From Metabacillus litoralis (GTDB lineage: Bacteria > Bacillota > Bacilli > Bacillales > Bacillaceae): a DNA stretch of 64,000 nt. The notes under the pieces are model-generated. The model was not told where the DNA came from. It saw only the letters and a list, made by a program, of their open reading frames with translations, and searched no databases. A program made the translations under genes and the position numbers. The stretch is taken from contig NZ_VOQF01000001.1 of NCBI RefSeq assembly GCF_007994985.1, positions 1 through 64,000 on the forward strand. Direction: 5' to 3'. This document shows positions 54,763 through 63,400 of this stretch, one piece after another (position 1 is the stretch's first letter; every line of letters starts with the position of its first letter).

Positions 54763-54904
54763 AGAGAAGACATACAATAAAAAAGACTGTTCGGTGCTCT
54801 AACACCAAACAGTCATACAATAGCTAGGTTCCCTTCAAGGGGATCAGCGTTTTGGCAATAACTCACCCTATTTCGCTGTTGGGCTCAAGGGTGGGTTATT
54901 TTTT
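54763..54904 (+). ncRNA. Antitoxin RNA of type I cassette F
   Basis: Promoter TTTTCA (54728-54733), 17-nt spacer, TATAAT (54751-54756); terminator AACTCACCCT (54860-54869) with AGGGTGGGTT (54888-54897), then T6. Confidence 0.82.
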
Positions 54905-54982
54905 GTCTCTATAAGATATGATTGACAACACCAAACTTGAGAATGCGATCATAAGCATTAACGTTTGAAATACTGTCATCAT
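54896..54982 (-). CDS. Type I holin-like toxin peptide, cassette F
   Basis: 28 aa, MMTVFQTLMLMIAFSSL then VLSIISYRDKK (Ser for Ala15). GGGGGTGAT ribosome site in a leader hairpin; mRNA terminator at 54785-54814. Confidence 0.82.
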   Translation of the reverse strand: MMTVFQTLMLMIAFSSLVLSIISYRDKK

Positions 54983-55181
54983 AAGCATCACCCCCTTCCT
55001 TCGGGGTAATGCTGACCACCCTTGAGTTTACCTAACTGTTGCAAAACTATTATAGCATAAAATAGAATGTATGTTCCTATTATGTAATAAAGAAATTTTT
55101 TATCATAACTAATTTATAAAACACTCTTTACTAAGTATTTCATCACTTTTCAAGCATTTCATAATTGGTTATAATAAAAGT

Positions 55182-55326
55182 AGAAAAAACATAAACTAAA
55201 AAAGACTGTTCGGTGCTAGAACACCAAACAGTCATACAATAGCTAGGTTCCCATCAAAGGGGATCAGCGATGTTGGTAAATAACTCACCCTATTTTGCTG
55301 TCGGGCTCAAGGGTGGGTTATTTTTT
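55182..55326 (+). ncRNA. Antitoxin RNA of type I cassette G
   Basis: Promoter TTTTCA (55147-55152), 17-nt spacer, TATAAT (55170-55175); terminator 55282-55291 with 55310-55319, then T6. Confidence 0.82.
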
Positions 55327-55404
55327 GTCTCTATAAGATATGATCGACAACACCAAACTTGCAAATGCAATCATCAGCATTAACGTTTGAAATACTGTCA
55401 TCAT
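55318..55404 (-). CDS. Type I holin-like toxin peptide, cassette G
   Basis: 28 aa, same protein as C and D although two codons differ synonymously (TCG, CTG), which indicates purifying selection rather than very recent copying. Leader hairpin and mRNA terminator (55204-55233) are present. Confidence 0.82.
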   Translation of the reverse strand: MMTVFQTLMLMIAFASLVLSIISYRDKK

Positions 55405-55589
55405 AAGCGTCACCCCCTTTCCTTTGGGGTAACGCTGACCACCCTTGAGTTTCCTAACTTTTGCCATTCTAATATAGCACGAAACAGAATGTGTGTTCCT
55501 ATTTTCCGAATAGAATTATACTTAGTATTACTTTTCAAGGCAGCTAATAGACTGGTTGTTGAATATTTCTACAAAGGGGGTATTATTAC

Positions 55590-55826
55590 ATGTATAAAAA
55601 CACGAAATTTGCACTTATCGCTTCATTAGTCGTTTTAATAGGTTTTCCTGTTCTTTTTATATTAATATCATTGTTTACGGGTCAATGGGGTTATCTTTTA
55701 TGGAGTATTATTCATAGTTTTACTGCAGGTTTTACTGGATTGATGATCACGTTTATGCAATTAAAAAAGGCTGTTTTCGCAAACTTTGTTGCTTTTACAC
55801 ACCCGAAGAAATCAGCACAGTATTAA
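55590..55826 (+). CDS. Small two-span membrane protein
   Basis: 78 aa, AAAGGGGG ribosome site. Two hydrophobic spans (FALIASLVVLIGFPVLFILI and WSIIHSFTAGFTGLMITF) and a polar C-terminus. Not recognised; it lies between toxin cassette G and the lipase-toxin operon on the opposite strand. Confidence 0.7.
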   Translation: MYKNTKFALIASLVVLIGFPVLFILISLFTGQWGYLLWSIIHSFTAGFTGLMITFMQLKKAVFANFVAFTHPKKSAQY

Positions 55827-55928
55827 GAATGGTGAGTGATGTTCTAAGTTTTTTATACGAAAACTGACTTTCATTTATCAACATCTTTCTCCCCTTTTTA
55901 GATTAATATGCCCAATCTGTACTTACAT

Positions 55929-55953
55929 AAAAAGGACCTACTCTAGTAAGTCC
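55929..55953 (-). terminator. Terminator of the lipase-toxin operon
   Basis: GGACCTAC (55934-55941) pairs with GTAAGTCC (55946-55953) with one mismatch around TCTA; the minus-strand tail is T5. Confidence 0.7.
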
Positions 55954-55970
55954 ACATCAATTCCATCATA

Positions 55971-56303
55971 TTATGAATTTTCCACATAAGATACAAACTT
56001 ATAATAAAGTGTGACATCCTGTTTTCTCATATCATTCACATAATCGGTGTAGGTGTTAGTCATACTCGTTATTGTGTCTTCACAGTAATCTAAAATGAGG
56101 TTATGATTGCGGTGTTGATCGATGATTTCTTGATTGATGGCTTCTACCAGCTCTCCGTTTTCGTTTTCCATTTCTTTTTTCATGAAAGTGGTAAAATCAA
56201 TCCCTAGGTCACGTATTTCCTCTAATGCGTTTTTTAGTGGAGTGGCTTTGTAGCTTAATTCCTTTGAATCTGCAAAAACATGTTTTGTTGTAAAAGAACC
56301 CAT
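55971..56303 (-). CDS. Small helical protein, probable T7SS partner of the lipase toxin
   Basis: 110 aa, two long amphipathic helices with an acidic middle (FMKKEMENENGELVEAINQE) and a C-terminal VSYVENS. Size and helical-hairpin pattern resemble WXG100-like and LXG-associated (Lap/TlaA-type) targeting partners, though no W-x-G motif is present. It starts 6 nt after the toxin stop, so it is co-expressed. Assignment is by context and shape. Confidence 0.65.
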   Translation of the reverse strand: MGSFTTKHVFADSKELSYKATPLKNALEEIRDLGIDFTTFMKKEMENENGELVEAINQEIIDQHRNHNLILDYCEDTITSMTNTYTDYVNDMRKQDVTLYYKFVSYVENS

Positions 56304-56309
56304 AATTAG

Positions 56310-58460
56310 TCACCTCCCATAGTGATAATCAAACATGTTTGAGATTTTTTCTTCTTCTGAAAATAAATCTTCAATTGAATCTCTAATTTTTTTCACAAGC
56401 AATTTCTCTTTTTCAATTTCACTTTGTATGGTCTGAATCATTTGTGAGAACGATTGGTGGTATGATGCTGGCAATGGTGGAAGGTGTTCATTCACATTAA
56501 TTTTCGTCAGTTTGTAATAACCACCAACTGGATACCATAGAGATTGTGATAAAAGATAAGAATATTGAGTTGGATTCGATTCCATAGTATGAATCTTTGA
56601 CATGATTTTATGCTTTCTCTCCTGGTAATCATCAAGATAGTCACTGTCAAACAAAGCTTTCAATCTATTCACATTGCTTTCTTTTTCCTTAGAGATTGCT
56701 AGACCTTTTTGATAAATACGAACTGATGATGATATATTAACTTTTATCTCACTTTTGCCACTAGGTGACATGTACATATCGTTGTGAACATAGCTAATAT
56801 TTTTATCCTTTGCAAGTGCATTGATCACAGCATCAAGTCCATGTGCATGCGCACTTACACTAAAATTTTCAATAAAACTAGTATCTACATTCTTTAACCC
56901 TTCATATGCTTCTTTTATATCACTTACCTCATTCTTGATTGTTTGAAAGGCAGCTATGAACTCGGCAATTCCCTTTATTTGTTCTTCTGGATTCATTGTA
57001 TTTAAAGTTAGTGAAAGGGATAGATTTAGTGATGGATCTAGTAATTTATCAATAGTTGTTTGGATCTCTACTAAACTTGTTTCAATTTCTTTTATATTAG
57101 AAATGATCTTATCTTTTTCAACCTGACTTATAAAATCAACATCAACTAAAGCTTGGAGAATCGGATCAAGGTTTTTATATAAAACTTTAACAGCATTAAT
57201 AAGCTCCGGTATTTTATTAGCCATAGCAACAATTGTTGGAACTGCTTCAACTATTAGTACTGTTAAGTTTGCGATAGTCTGAGAATAACCTGTCACCAGC
57301 TCTTTTTGAAAATTCAGGTTCGCACCAAATAAATCAAATGGAAGTGATATTGTTTCCTTTGCAAAAGACCAAATTGAATCAGCTTCCTTCAATTCTGCAA
57401 ATGGTTTCTCAAAGCCATCAACCGAATCTTCAATACTTTTAACTGTTTCAGAAAACTCATCCCATTTTGAAAGAACCGAATCAAGAACAGCAGGATTAAA
57501 ACCAGTAAGAGTATTCATAAACCCATCAAACCCATCTTCATTATAGGCTGTAGAAAAATTCGAAAGAAACATTTGTATTGTTCGCAAATCTTGATCAGGG
57601 ATTTTATCCACTAACTCGCGAATGCCTGCATAACGAGGATCTGTATCAAGAAACCCATCACGGCCACCTATTTCAAGGAACCCTCTTACGCTACTAGCTC
57701 CGTAAAGCATATCTTCTTCAGATGTGAGATGGTGAATTGTTGTTTCATCGATTTTGTTTTTGTAGTATTCTTCGGTGAAGGTTTTGAGTTCGTCTGGTGG
57801 GATTTTGTAGATGTCTTGGTCACTCATTAAATGGAACTCATCAGTAATTCTCTCTCTAAAATCAAAGTCTATTACTGCAAGTTGATAAGCTGTTGGTGGG
57901 GCATCGTTTATAGCGTAAACATTTTTAAATCTTAAGTTATTTTCATTCCTTGACATCAATTGTAAAACTGTTATATTATTGCCCCCTAAAGAATGTCCGT
58001 AACCATATTTCTCTATAATAGGTAATGCCATGTTCTTATTTTTATTTTGAATAATCCTTTGTACTTCATCATCAAATAATTTTGCATCTTGAAATTGATT
58101 ATCTGTTCCTCCAACGTATATACCGATCAAATTATAACTCCAATCAATAGGCCTCCAAGTATCCTTTTCACCTAGCTCGCTTCCCCTCGTTATCGTAATT
58201 GACTGATTTAGCTTCTTATCTTCACTTTGGAAGTGAATAATAGTCCCGTCAAAACCACTATCAATATTGGTTTTTCTATGCTCTTTTAAAATATCATCTG
58301 AACGATATATCGTCACATTAGCTGCTAACTCTGTTCCTGTTTCTTCATAATAAATTCGTTTTATTTCACTTTCTATTTCCTTTCCTTCAAGATTTTCATA
58401 TTCTAATTCCATAATTCTCGCTTTAAGAATTGAAGTATTTAGTAGTTCTTGGTTATTCAT
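56310..58460 (-). CDS. Reverse-LXG lipase-type T7SS toxin (TslA-like, DUF6792-like)
   Basis: 716 aa. The N-terminal half is an alpha/beta-hydrolase fold of the DUF6792 kind with the nucleophile elbow GYGHSLGGNN (Ser157). The C-terminal half (about 340-716) is long and helical, with coiled-coil runs such as EIETSLVEIQTTIDKLL, compatible with an LXG-like targeting region placed at the end. This reverse order, together with a small helical partner and lipoprotein genes, recalls Staphylococcus aureus TslA, a T7SS-secreted lipase. The stop of the lipoprotein gene lies 10 nt before its start codon. The third catalytic residue was not located. No signal peptide. Confidence 0.72.
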   Translation of the reverse strand: MNNQELLNTSILKARIMELEYENLEGKEIESEIKRIYYEETGTELAANVTIYRSDDILKEHRKTNIDSGFDGTIIHFQSEDKKLNQSITITRGSELGEKDTWRPIDWSYNLIGIYVGGTDNQFQDAKLFDDEVQRIIQNKNKNMALPIIEKYGYGHSLGGNNITVLQLMSRNENNLRFKNVYAINDAPPTAYQLAVIDFDFRERITDEFHLMSDQDIYKIPPDELKTFTEEYYKNKIDETTIHHLTSEEDMLYGASSVRGFLEIGGRDGFLDTDPRYAGIRELVDKIPDQDLRTIQMFLSNFSTAYNEDGFDGFMNTLTGFNPAVLDSVLSKWDEFSETVKSIEDSVDGFEKPFAELKEADSIWSFAKETISLPFDLFGANLNFQKELVTGYSQTIANLTVLIVEAVPTIVAMANKIPELINAVKVLYKNLDPILQALVDVDFISQVEKDKIISNIKEIETSLVEIQTTIDKLLDPSLNLSLSLTLNTMNPEEQIKGIAEFIAAFQTIKNEVSDIKEAYEGLKNVDTSFIENFSVSAHAHGLDAVINALAKDKNISYVHNDMYMSPSGKSEIKVNISSSVRIYQKGLAISKEKESNVNRLKALFDSDYLDDYQERKHKIMSKIHTMESNPTQYSYLLSQSLWYPVGGYYKLTKINVNEHLPPLPASYHQSFSQMIQTIQSEIEKEKLLVKKIRDSIEDLFSEEEKISNMFDYHYGR

Positions 58461-58470
58461 TTATTTACCT

Positions 58471-59118
58471 CTATTCATCTTTATTGAATACTATTGTTTT
58501 CATATTATTTAAAGCCTTCTCTTCTTCACTTGCAACATCTATATCACAGGTAGACTTAGACTCATCCAAGCACCGAGCTGAAAATACATATTCTAACCCT
58601 TTCTTATTATCTTTTGAGGTAATAAATCCAAAGAAACGATAAGATGTTGAATGTTTTAATTTTTCTTGAGACTTTGCATAGTATATACGAGTTTTTTCTG
58701 TTTCTATTTTTTCATATTCTCCATCGTAACTAACGGAATCACTCAAAATGCCAAGACTGGAATCAATTATACTTTCACCATAAGTAGAATATGTTGTACT
58801 AAAAGAGTATCTATAATTTTCATCTTCGTTACTTTCATAAAAAATAATCTTTTCAAAACTATCTTTTGTTTTTTGATAAAACGGCGGGCCATCTGTTACC
58901 GCATTTTTAGGCCAAAGCATGGAATATCCACCAGTTTTTGATTTATATAAATAATATCCATCTTCCACTTCCTCAGGTGAATCTAACAAACTACGAGTAA
59001 ACTCATCCTGAAACGCGGCTGTATTTGGTATTTCTTTTGAATCCACTTCTTTTTTCATACTACATCCTCCTGTAAAGATCAGAGTACATATAAGGGCATA
59101 AATTAACCATGAACGCAT
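58471..59118 (-). CDS. Lipoprotein, probable immunity protein (copy 1, next to toxin)
   Basis: 215 aa. N-terminus MRSWLIYALICTLIFTGGC gives a lipobox (TGGC), so it is membrane-anchored on the outer face, where a secreted lipase would act. The mature part is beta-rich (YYLYKSKTGGYSMLWPKNAV, RYSFSTTYSTYG). It ends 10 nt before the toxin start. TslA's immunity protein is also a lipoprotein, so immunity is likely. Not matched to a named family. Confidence 0.8.
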   Translation of the reverse strand: MRSWLIYALICTLIFTGGCSMKKEVDSKEIPNTAAFQDEFTRSLLDSPEEVEDGYYLYKSKTGGYSMLWPKNAVTDGPPFYQKTKDSFEKIIFYESNEDENYRYSFSTTYSTYGESIIDSSLGILSDSVSYDGEYEKIETEKTRIYYAKSQEKLKHSTSYRFFGFITSKDNKKGLEYVFSARCLDESKSTCDIDVASEEEKALNNMKTIVFNKDE

Positions 59119-59263
59119 TCGTTTGACCCCTTTCGATTTCCTTTAACACTCCATTATTATCATATATTTCCATTCGATTACAATGTGATATTTGGTTTTT
59201 TATAAAGAGAGGAGTTATTTACTATGTTGGATATAGTTATTAAGTATTAGAGGTGTGTCCTTT

Positions 59264-59329
59264 TTAATAGAAGAATATTATTTTTCTTGCTTTAAGAATT
59301 GAAGTATTTAGTAGTTCCTCATTACTCAT
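59264..59329 (-). pseudogene. Stub of a deleted toxin gene (unit 2)
   Basis: Downstream of the second lipoprotein lies MSNEELLNTSILKARKIIFFY and stop. It matches the toxin's first residues, MNNQELLNTSILKAR, then ends. The rest of that toxin copy is missing. Confidence 0.85.
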
Positions 59330-59339
59330 TATTGTACCT

Positions 59340-59987
59340 CTATTCATCTTTATAGAATTTTACTGTTTTCATATAATGTAAAGCCTTTTTTTCTTCTTTA
59401 TTAAAATCAATATTACAATTAGACGAAGAGCTATCTATACATTCTGCCGAAAATACATATTCTAATCCTTTCTGAGTTTCTTTCGAAGTAATATAACCAA
59501 AAAAGAAATGAGTTGTTGAACCTTCAAAAGAATCTTGAGATTTCGCATAGTATATACGAGTTTTTTCTGTTTCTATTTTTTCATATTCTCCATCATAACC
59601 AACTGAATCACTCAAGATGCCAAGACTGGAATCAATTATACTTTCACCATAAGTAGAATATGTTGTACTAAAAGAGTATCTATAATTCTCCTCTTCTTTT
59701 CTGTCATAGAAAATAATCTTTTCAAAACTATCTTTTGTTTTTTGATAAAATGGCGGGCCATCTGTTACCGCATTTTTAGGCCAAAGCATAGAATATCCAC
59801 CTGTTTTTGATTTAAATAAATAATATCCATCTTCCACTTCCTCAGGTGAATCTAACAAACTACGAGTAAACTCATCCTGAAACGCGGCTGTATGTGGTAA
59901 TTCTTCCCGATCCACTTCTTTTTTCATACTACATCCTCCTGTAAAGATCAGAGTACATATAAGGGCATAAATTAACCATGAACGCAT
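59340..59987 (-). CDS. Lipoprotein, probable orphan immunity protein (copy 2)
   Basis: 215 aa, same lipobox and core as copy 1. Divergence is concentrated in the C-terminal third (QDSFEGSTTHFFFGYITSKE in place of the corresponding run), which suggests selection for recognising different toxin variants. Own upstream block, hence own promoter likely. Followed by a toxin stub. Confidence 0.82.
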   Translation of the reverse strand: MRSWLIYALICTLIFTGGCSMKKEVDREELPHTAAFQDEFTRSLLDSPEEVEDGYYLFKSKTGGYSMLWPKNAVTDGPPFYQKTKDSFEKIIFYDRKEEENYRYSFSTTYSTYGESIIDSSLGILSDSVGYDGEYEKIETEKTRIYYAKSQDSFEGSTTHFFFGYITSKETQKGLEYVFSAECIDSSSSNCNIDFNKEEKKALHYMKTVKFYKDE

Positions 59988-60149
59988 TCGTGTGACCCCT
60001 TTCGATTTCCTTTAACACTCCATTATTCTTATATATTCAGTTGATTACAACGTGAAATTTGGTTTTCTATAAAGAGGGGAGTTATTTACAATGTTGGATA
60101 TAGTTATTAAGTATTAGAGGTGTGTCCTTTTTACAAGAAGGTAATATTA

Positions 60150-60187
60150 TTCTTACTTTTAGAATTGAAGTATTCTGTAGTTGCTCA
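60150..60187 (-). pseudogene. Stub of a deleted toxin gene (unit 3)
   Basis: ATGAGCAAC begins at 60187 and the following bases match the toxin start after a small deletion that breaks the frame (AATACTTCAATTCT is kept). Only about 38 nt remain. Confidence 0.75.
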
Positions 60188-60205
60188 TAACCTATTTTTT
60201 CACCT

Positions 60206-60853
60206 CTATTCATCGATATTGAATTTTACTTTTTTCATATAATGTAATGCTTTTTCCTCTTCTTTTTTAATATTAATATCACAATTAGTCTTTGACTTAT
60301 CAAGACATTGGGCTGTAAATACATATTCTAAACCTTCCTGACTTTCTTTCGAAAGAATATAACAAAAATAAAGATAGGCGGTTGAATGTTCTAATGGTTC
60401 TTCAGACTTCGCATAGTATATACGAGTTTTTTCTGTTTCTATTTTTTCATATTCTCCATCATAACCAACTGAATCACTCAAGATGCCAAGACTGGAATCA
60501 ATTATACTTTCACCGTAAGTTGAATATGTTGTACTAAAAGAGTATCTATAATTCTCATCTTCGTTTCTGTCATAGAAAATAATCTTCTCAAAACTATCTT
60601 TTGTTTTTTGATAAAATGGCGGGCCATCTGTTACAGCATTTTTAGGCCAAAGCATAGAATATCCACCAGTTTTTGATTTATATAAATAATAGCCATCTTC
60701 CACTTCCTCAGGTGAATCTAACAAACTACGAGTAAATTCATCCTGAAACGCAGCTGTATTTGGTAATTCCTCCCGATCCACTTCTTTTTTCATACTACAT
60801 CCTCCTGTAAAGATCAGAGTAAATATAAGGGCGTAATTTAACCATGAACGCAT
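60206..60853 (-). CDS. Lipoprotein, probable orphan immunity protein (copy 3)
   Basis: 215 aa, MRSWLNYALIFTLIFTGGC with lipobox. Again most differences from the other copies lie in the last 60 residues (EEPLEHSTAYLYFCYILSKE). First gene in transcription order of the array. Confidence 0.82.
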   Translation of the reverse strand: MRSWLNYALIFTLIFTGGCSMKKEVDREELPNTAAFQDEFTRSLLDSPEEVEDGYYLYKSKTGGYSMLWPKNAVTDGPPFYQKTKDSFEKIIFYDRNEDENYRYSFSTTYSTYGESIIDSSLGILSDSVGYDGEYEKIETEKTRIYYAKSEEPLEHSTAYLYFCYILSKESQEGLEYVFTAQCLDKSKTNCDINIKKEEEKALHYMKKVKFNIDE

Positions 60854-61053
60854 GAGTGTGACCCCTTTCGATTTCCTTTAACACTCCATTATTATCATAT
60901 ATTTCCAGTTGATTACAACGTGAAATTTGGTTTTATATAAAGAGAGGAGTTATTTACTATGTTGGATATAGGTATCAAGTATTAGAGGTGTGTCATTTTT
61001 ACTAGAAAGAATTGTTTTGTGAAGTAAGTAAAGACAAAAGGAGTAAAATCGAA

Positions 61054-61089
61054 TAAGCGTTATCCCCTTTTCTAATTGGATAACGCTTA
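61054..61089 (-). terminator. Terminator of the sigma/anti-sigma operon
   Basis: TAAGCGTTATCC (61054-61065) pairs with GGATAACGCTTA (61078-61089), a perfect 12-bp stem 25 nt after the anti-sigma stop; the tail is moderately T-rich. Confidence 0.7.
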
Positions 61090-61113
61090 CCATATAGATA
61101 TAATTTTTTACTT

Positions 61114-62193
61114 CTATTTTGATAATGGAATCTTCAACTCTTCTCCAATTTCAAGCACGACATTTGATCGATCCTTCACTGGTGCAAAGATCATGAGAAA
61201 TTTTCCAAGCTCGCTGTCTACTTCTCCCTTACTAAAGTTTGGATCGATTTTTTTACTCGATTCACGTAAGAACACCCCTGATTTTCCTTCCGCAACCGTA
61301 TACCCAGAGCCTGGATTAATTTTTCTTGCATTTAAAAATTGAAGCTCGAGTTTACTCTTCGTTTGGAACTCTTCACCAAATTCATCAATATAGATCATGT
61401 CACTACCAGAAATAACTAATCTTGTTTCTAGTTCAGAATACTCAACCTGCTCAATTTTGTATGTTTCGTTATCGTACGAAAATTCTTTATTTAAGACTAC
61501 TGTTTCCACATTTGAAATATAAGATTTATCAAGTGTAAAAGACACTGGCCAAACGGTTTCTAACTTATCTCTTCCAGTATCACTCCAAATGGTGATGTTT
61601 TCGATTTCTAAAGAAATCTGTTGGTTTTCGTATTTCTTTATCGAATCAATGGATAATGCCGTACTCACTTTGTTTTCTTTTTTATCATAGTGTCTGCTTC
61701 CCCATCCGATATTATCTAGTTCTTTTCTTTCACCATTTGCTGTAACGACATACATTTTACTGTCACCTTCGAAAAGGTCAATCGCGTAGTTTTTTAAATT
61801 TGTTGTTTCACTTTCAAAGGTGACTAATAGCTTTGTTTCTGAGCTATCTGTTATGACATTTTCAAAATGAACAGTAATATCATTTTTTTTATCAAAGTAT
61901 GTTTGAGAAAGAGCTTGACCATGTCCATCTTTTAGAACAGCTTTTAGACCAGGATCATCGATTTTTTCACTTTCAAAAATTTTATCATAAGCCTCTTTTA
62001 CAGCCGCTCCTACAGGGGAAAAAGAAAGTCCTACTATTCCTATGATGCATGCTGCTGTTGTTAGTGATCGTTTTATGATGCTGCTTTTATTACCTGTTTT
62101 CTCTTGCTTTGCTTTTTTTACACCGAGCTTTGATCGTTCATGTAACTCTCTCGGAATGTTGATTTTCTCTATCTCACTCTTGATATTACTCAT
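61114..62193 (-). CDS. DUF4179 anti-sigma-like membrane protein
   Basis: About 359 aa from ATG 62193 (AAGGAGG upstream; an in-frame ATG 15 codons earlier lies within the sigma gene). A short cytoplasmic part (MSNIKSEIEKINIPRELHER) precedes one membrane span (SLTTAACIIGIVGLSFSPVG) and a large extracellular DUF4179-type domain. It overlaps the sigma gene by 8 nt, so it presumably binds and restrains that sigma factor and releases it on an outside signal. Confidence 0.88.
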   Translation of the reverse strand: MSNIKSEIEKINIPRELHERSKLGVKKAKQEKTGNKSSIIKRSLTTAACIIGIVGLSFSPVGAAVKEAYDKIFESEKIDDPGLKAVLKDGHGQALSQTYFDKKNDITVHFENVITDSSETKLLVTFESETTNLKNYAIDLFEGDSKMYVVTANGERKELDNIGWGSRHYDKKENKVSTALSIDSIKKYENQQISLEIENITIWSDTGRDKLETVWPVSFTLDKSYISNVETVVLNKEFSYDNETYKIEQVEYSELETRLVISGSDMIYIDEFGEEFQTKSKLELQFLNARKINPGSGYTVAEGKSGVFLRESSKKIDPNFSKGEVDSELGKFLMIFAPVKDRSNVVLEIGEELKIPLSK

Positions 62194-62704
62194 AAAAGTC
62201 AGCCTCCTTGAATTCATTTCGAAGTTTAGCAAGTGCACGATATAAAACCGATTTCACCGAACCTAGTGGCATGTCAACAAGCTCTGCTATTTCAGAAAAT
62301 GAATAACCTTCATAATACTTGAGCATAACAATACTTCTTTCATGCTCATTCAACTGATTCAGTAGATCTTGCAATGTAATCGAAAGCGGGATATCTTCTT
62401 CCTCTGATCCAAAATTATCTCGGTACTCTTGCTTTAAGTGAACCACTTTCTTATTCTTTCTAATAAGATCAAGTGAACAAGTAATAGCAATTCTGATTAA
62501 CCATGTTTTAACATACTCTGGATTTTTCAAGGTGTTGATTTTTTTAAACGATCTGTAGGCCACTTCCTGAACAACATCCAATGCATCACTCTCATTCTTC
62601 ACATAAACAAAGGCCATTCGATAAATATCTTCTTCATACTGCTGAAAAAGCTTTAAAAAAGCTTTATTATTACCCTTTTGGGCTTTGTGAACTAACCTAA
62701 TCAT
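62186..62704 (-). CDS. ECF-type RNA polymerase sigma factor
   Basis: 172 aa. Region 2: EDIYRMAFVYVKNESDALDVVQEVAYRSF (quoted as DALDVVQEVAYRSF core); region 4: LNEHERSIVMLKYYEGYSFS then IAELVDMPLGSVKSVLYRAL. Typical SigV/SigW-like size, without extra domains. It directs a stress or cell-envelope regulon, often including its own operon. Intact and coupled to the anti-sigma gene. Confidence 0.94.
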   Translation of the reverse strand: MIRLVHKAQKGNNKAFLKLFQQYEEDIYRMAFVYVKNESDALDVVQEVAYRSFKKINTLKNPEYVKTWLIRIAITCSLDLIRKNKKVVHLKQEYRDNFGSEEEDIPLSITLQDLLNQLNEHERSIVMLKYYEGYSFSEIAELVDMPLGSVKSVLYRALAKLRNEFKEADFYE

Positions 62705-63264
62705 CAGATTTTAGCCTCTTTCCTTTTATTTCGTATATCTATTAGACAAATTAGATTGTGTTTTGGCTTAAACTTTCATAAAAATTTTTAAGCTTGCTAC
62801 TATAATTAAATATTGAATTCTTATCCATTATGCCCTATAGGAGTCATGGATGGTTGTTAGAAACGTAAAGTTTTAGTTAAAAGCTCAGAAGAAAAAGGTA
62901 TGAATTAGTATGGTGGAGAAAAAGAAGTTTTTTAAAGAACATTTATTCGAAGACAATGCAGCTTCACTAGATATGCAAACAGAGTAAAATTGGTGCTTAT
63001 AGCTTTACTGATTTGGAAAAATTGATCGAAAGGTTGAATCAGTTAACGAGTGCTAACTATAATAAGTAAGTAGTTATTTAACTTGTTTTTTTTAAGATTA
63101 TATAGTTAGTTTACTAGAAGGTGTGGAACTAGAACATTAACTAAAACATTATTTCTTTTTGAATCCATACTATTTATCCAAAAATACAGTGATTCTCATA
63201 ATTCCATCTTACACTTTGTAGAAATTTGTTGAAATATAGTACAAAAGTCTTTAAAATCTACATA
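62705..63264. other. Intergenic region with a possible broken small gene
   Basis: Between sigma and the riboswitch. The broken frame at 62910-63069 is the only gene-like sequence; otherwise AT-rich with no clear signal. Confidence 0.4.
62910..63069 (+). pseudogene. Possible frameshifted small gene
   Basis: ATG 62910 reads MVEKKKFFKEHLFEDNAASL then DMQTE and stop; a second frame continues SKIGAYSFTDLEKLIERLNQ to a stop at 63069. Together they would make a plausible 50-aa helical protein with one base lost. AAAAGG precedes at 11 nt. Weakly supported. Confidence 0.3.
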
Positions 63265-63273
63265 TAGATGATA

Positions 63274-63349
63274 AAGGCAAACTTACTGAAAGGTAAGGAC
63301 GCAAAGCTACGAGTCTAAAGTCACAGTACTATGACAGTCGGGTTGCCAA
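63274..63349 (+). promoter_or_regulatory. Cyclic-di-GMP-I (GEMM) riboswitch
   Basis: GGCAAAC...GAAA...GGACGCAAAGC and later GGGTTGCC match the class I aptamer: P1 pairs GGCAA (63276-63280) with TTGCC (63343-63347), a GAAA tetraloop caps ACTTACT/GGTAAG, and GACGCAAAGC is the conserved core. Downstream CCCCTTTT near 63370-63380 can pair with the AATGGAGGGG ribosome region, so ligand-dependent control of translation is likely. Direction is the + strand gene at 63401. Confidence 0.92.
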
Positions 63350-63400
63350 AGTTTTTATATTACTGGTAGCCCCTTTTATTTTAATGGAGGGGAGATAAAG

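Larger units (their letters stand above)
54721..55490. repeat. Tandem repeat of about 420 bp: type I cassettes F and G
   Basis: Promoters at 54728 and 55147 define a 419-bp unit matching cassettes C-E, on the far side of the McrBC-like pair and in the same orientation. Confidence 0.9.
58471..61010. repeat. Three tandem copies of an approximately 867-bp immunity unit
   Basis: The lipoprotein starts at 59118, 59987 and 60853 are 869 and 866 nt apart. Each unit comprises a conserved upstream block (including GTTGGATATAG and ATTAGAGGTGTGTC), a lipoprotein gene, and the start of the toxin gene, complete only in the unit next to 58460. Confidence 0.88.

Noticed and set aside
48956-55490. Insertion-sequence ends or MITEs formed by the repeated hairpins
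   Set aside because: The hairpins are terminators of overlapping RNAs; no terminal inverted repeats or target-site duplications surround the units.
55387-55629. 80-codon + strand frame over cassette G
   Set aside because: It runs antisense to the toxin leader and has no ribosome site of its own.
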